This document shows, piece after piece, positions 6,532 to 6,795 of a stretch of 6,795 nucleotides of DNA. Below the pieces are notes generated by a model. That model worked only from the letters and a program-made list of their open reading frames with translations, ran no database searches and was not told the origin of the DNA. The DNA is from Candidatus Intestinimonas stercorigallinarum. GTDB taxonomy: Bacteria; Bacillota; Clostridia; Oscillospirales; Oscillospiraceae. How positions within the stretch are numbered: position 1 is the first letter of the stretch; each line of letters begins with the position of its first letter. The translations under genes were made by a program, and so were the position numbers. The stretch is taken from the NCBI GenBank assembly GCA_019115345.1, contig DXDV01000248.1:1-6795 (forward strand). Reading direction: 5' to 3'.

Positions 6532-6563
6532 TTCCAGTCATTGGAACCATTCGTTACCCAATG
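6532..6563 (+). promoter_or_regulatory. Overlapping dyads in the gap after the MATE gene (possible operator)
   Basis: TTCCA (6532-6536) and TGGAA (6542-6546) form a dyad around a 5-nt centre. CATTGG (6539-6544) and CCAATG (6558-6563) form a second, overlapping dyad with a 13-nt loop. ACCATTC is also directly repeated at 6528-6534 and 6546-6552. They lie upstream of the promoter at 6579-6607, where a regulator could bind. No T-tract follows, so termination of the MATE transcript here is not well supported. Chance is possible for dyads this short. Confidence 0.3.
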
Positions 6564-6578
6564 TTCACAACTTTGTGG

Positions 6579-6607
6579 TTGTTTTCTTGTCCAGGAGAGG
6601 GTATAAT
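6579..6607 (+). promoter_or_regulatory. Vegetative-type promoter for the downstream lipoprotein gene
   Basis: A perfect -10 box TATAAT (6602-6607) is preceded by TTGTTT (6579-6584) at an ideal 17-nt spacing. Only TTG matches the consensus in the -35 box. The surrounding gap is about 44% GC by hand count, well below the coding regions. The predicted start of transcription is near 6613-6615, giving a leader of about 48 nt before the TTG start at 6662. A weak dyad, ACAAC (6567-6571) and GTTGT (6578-6582), overlaps the -35 box and could be an operator half-site pair. Confidence 0.7.
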
Positions 6608-6644
6608 CTACGAATGAAGCTGGTCCTAACATGTATAAATATGG

Positions 6645-6652
6645 AAGGGAGG
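6645..6652 (+). promoter_or_regulatory. Ribosome binding site of the last lipoprotein gene, able to fold on itself
   Basis: AAGGGAGG lies 9 nt before the TTG start at 6662. The site can pair with the bases right after it: AAGGGA (6645-6650) with TCCCTT (6657-6662), or GGAAGG (6643-6648) with CCTTCC (6654-6659). Either hairpin hides part of the ribosome site, and the first also covers the first base of the start codon. Translation could therefore be damped; that is inference. Confidence 0.6.
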
Positions 6653-6661
6653 GCCTTCCCT

Positions 6662-6795
6662 TTGAAAAAGCTCATCACTCTGTGCGCCGCCTGTCTGCTG
6701 GCCCTGTCAGGCTGCACCGGCGGTGAGACGCCCAGTCCGTCACCAACGCCGCCGGAAACGGTCTCCCCCACCCCCCTGACGGTGGAGACCCCGGC
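6662..6795 (+). CDS. Putative lipoprotein, N-terminal part only (runs off window)
   Basis: 44 full codons are visible. From the TTG at 6662 the protein begins with a textbook lipoprotein signal, MKKLITLCAACLLALSGC: two lysines, a hydrophobic core, and lipobox L15-S16-G17-C18, with C18 the expected lipidated residue. A Pro/Thr/Ser/Glu-rich spacer follows (about 22-44), much like the spacer in the lipoprotein encoded at 4354-5166. The TTG start is chosen because AAGGGAGG sits 9 nt upstream and the signal peptide then has normal length. In-frame ATGs at 6641 and 6614 lack a ribosome site and would add residues before the lysines. It has its own promoter at 6579-6607, so it is probably a new transcription unit. 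The functional domain lies beyond the window, so no role can be assigned. Confidence 0.75.
   Translation, partial: MKKLITLCAACLLALSGCTGGETPSPSPTPPETVSPTPLTVETP

Noticed and set aside
6614..6661. ATG at 6614 or 6641 as the start of the last lipoprotein
   Set aside because: Both are in frame but lack a ribosome site, and 6614 coincides with the predicted transcription start. They would place extra residues before the lysines of a normal lipoprotein signal. A leaderless start at 6614 cannot be fully excluded.
1..6795. CRISPR arrays, tRNA or rRNA genes, insertion sequences, phage or toxin-antitoxin genes
   Set aside because: I looked for regularly spaced repeats, cloverleaf-like segments, terminal inverted repeats and transposase motifs and found none; almost all of the window is accounted for by the six coding regions.

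Overview
The window is GC-rich, densely packed and coded entirely on the + strand. Clear AGGAGG-type ribosome sites, lipoproteins with Pro/Thr spacers, and an anaerobe-type 2-hydroxyacyl-CoA dehydratase/activase pair suggest an anaerobic Firmicute, plausibly a gut Oscillospiraceae-like Clostridia member. The taxonomy is inferred from style and gene content only; no marker gene is present.

Layout. Positions 1-2304 hold the 3' part of a large protein: the tail of one BadF/BcrA-type ATPase domain, a complete second ATPase (activase) domain, a four-cysteine segment and a DUF2229 domain. After an 81-nt gap, 2386-3705 encodes a HgdB-like/COG3581 2-hydroxyacyl-CoA dehydratase-family protein. An 80-nt gap with a strong GC hairpin follows. 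Then comes a tight group: a GNAT acetyltransferase (3786-4349), a 270-aa lipoprotein (4354-5166) and a DinF-type MATE exporter (5194-6528). The 133-nt gap after it is only about 44% GC by hand count and carries the best promoter in the window (TTGTTT-17-TATAAT). It leads into a second lipoprotein that starts with TTG at 6662 and runs off the right edge.

How the genes work together. The first two genes look like one unit: an ATP-driven activase fused to one dehydratase-like subunit, with the partner subunit encoded next to it. By family knowledge, such activases use ATP hydrolysis to push a low-potential electron into an Fe-S partner. No substrate can be named, because no CoA-transferase, electron-transfer flavoprotein or classical HgdA/HgdB gene is in view. 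The second group (acetyltransferase, lipoprotein, exporter) is a surface/export cassette with no obvious metabolic link to the first.

I see no tRNA, rRNA, CRISPR array, transposase or phage gene. Nothing here is a clear new biological system. The points most worth checking are the activase/dehydratase-like pair of unknown substrate, an AT-richer interdomain seam with a perfect 10-bp inverted repeat inside the first gene, and the promoter plus self-complementary ribosome site before the last lipoprotein.
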